Origin: Porphyromonadaceae bacterium UBA4277
GTDB lineage: Bacteria; Bacteroidota; Bacteroidia; Bacteroidales; Muribaculaceae
Assembly (NCBI GenBank): GCA_002395965.1
Contig: DGVT01000076.1
Coordinates: 1 to 30,994 of the forward strand
Length of the DNA: 30,994 bases
Direction of reading: 5' to 3'
Shown piece by piece: positions 30,621 to 30,994 of the stretch; position 1 is the stretch's first letter; each line of letters starts with the position of its first letter. The translations under genes were made by a program, and so were the position numbers. The notes under the pieces are model-generated. The model was not told the DNA's origin. It made no database searches and worked only from the letters and a program-made list of their open reading frames with translations.

Positions 30621-30994
30621 ATCACCTGGCCGGTGATGTAGCTCGACATGTCGCTTGCCAGGAACGTGGCCACGTTGGCAATGTCATCTACCGTGCCTCC
30701 ACGGCGCAGAGGAATTTTCTTTACCCACTCGGCACGCACGTCGTCGGGCAGAGCTGCCGTCATGGCTGTCTCGATGAAGCCTGGTGCTATGGCGTTGGCG
30801 CGAATGCCGCGGCTTCCCATCTCCTGACCCACGCTCTTGGCAAGGGCGATGAGCCCGGCCTTGGAGGCGGCATAGTTGGCCTGGCCGGCATTGCCGTGCA
30901 CGCCTACCACGCTGGCCATGTTGATGATGGAGCCGCCTCGCTGGCGCATCATGATGGGTACTAAGGCATGGATGAAGTTGAATGCCGACTTCAG
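30593..30994 (-). CDS. fabG: 3-oxoacyl-[acyl-carrier-protein] reductase FabG (5' part beyond window)
   Basis: The last 133 codons are visible, and the frame is open to base 30994, so the start lies outside. It is a short-chain dehydrogenase: GGSIINMASVVGVHGNAGQANYAASKAG contains the Ser/Asn and the catalytic Tyr-x-x-x-Lys, then IRANAIAPGFIETAM and the closing VATFLASDMSSYITGQVIQVDGGMNM. FabG reduces 3-oxoacyl-ACP with NADPH in fatty-acid elongation. A Met at 30952 gives a shorter frame but is inside the fold and not a start. The 3' end and terminator are duplicated on the far side of the ATPase gene. Confidence 0.95.
   Translation of the reverse strand: MKSAFNFIHALVPIMMRQRGGSIINMASVVGVHGNAGQANYAASKAGLIALAKSVGQEMGSRGIRANAIAPGFIETAMTAALPDDVRAEWVKKIPLRRGGTVDDIANVATFLASDMSSYITGQVIQVDGGMNM

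Overview
The window looks like a chromosomal segment of a Bacteroidales bacterium, plausibly a gut lineage such as Muribaculaceae or Prevotellaceae; the exact genus cannot be read from the sequence. The basis is type IX secretion genes (gldL, gldK, porP, porT), a BspA-type leucine-rich-repeat surface protein, the YfhO and GxxExxY families, weak or absent Shine-Dalgarno sequences, and several upstream regions that fit the Bacteroidetes promoter form TTTG-N18-20-TAnnTTTG.

Layout. 1-4.2 kb (minus strand): porT, porP, gldK and the 5' part of gldL, a type IX secretion/gliding cluster running off the left edge. 4.3-9.6 kb (minus): YfhO-type membrane protein and acyltransferase-3, then a GT2 glycosyltransferase overlapping rpiB; cell-envelope polysaccharide work is likely. 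9.65-10.2 kb: a toxin-gene remnant abutting a small AT-rich GxxExxY gene bounded by inverted repeats. 10.3-13.0 kb: valS. 13.3-17.4 kb (minus): BspA-like LRR protein with a dockerin-like tail, a DigH-like GHL10 glycoside hydrolase, and an HUH (Y1) REP-associated transposase gene that carries REP-like palindromes inside its own reading frame. 17.5-24.8 kb (plus): lpxB, a small HExxH protein, an HD-domain hydrolase, a PBP4-type carboxypeptidase (dacB), a conserved unknown, rsmI, a coiled-coil lipoprotein and glycerate kinase. 24.8-27.6 kb (minus): ridA with a 9-bp repeat array in its leader, about 0.9 kb of gene-poor and partly degraded DNA, tRNA-Lys with a clear terminator, two 67-bp palindromic repeats, and pepT. 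27.9-31.0 kb: an OmpA-family protein, an AAA ATPase (AAA_14 + DUF4143) and the 3' part of fabG. The ATPase gene lies between two 92-bp copies of the fabG 3' end plus its terminator.

The core genes are ordinary housekeeping and envelope genes: lipid A, peptidoglycan trimming, protein secretion, tRNA charging and fatty-acid synthesis. The unusual material is between and inside them. Four unrelated repeat or mobile systems sit within 31 kb: (1) an HUH transposase with in-frame REP-like elements; (2) an inverted-repeat-bounded GxxExxY cassette that seems to have cut a RelE-like toxin gene; (3) an ATPase gene flanked by a duplicated fabG 3' end; (4) long palindromic tandem repeats between tRNA-Lys and its best promoter match. 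Degenerate 7-, 8- and 9-bp arrays also fill several spacers, including the gldK-gldL gap. All functional assignments come from reading motifs; no database search was run.
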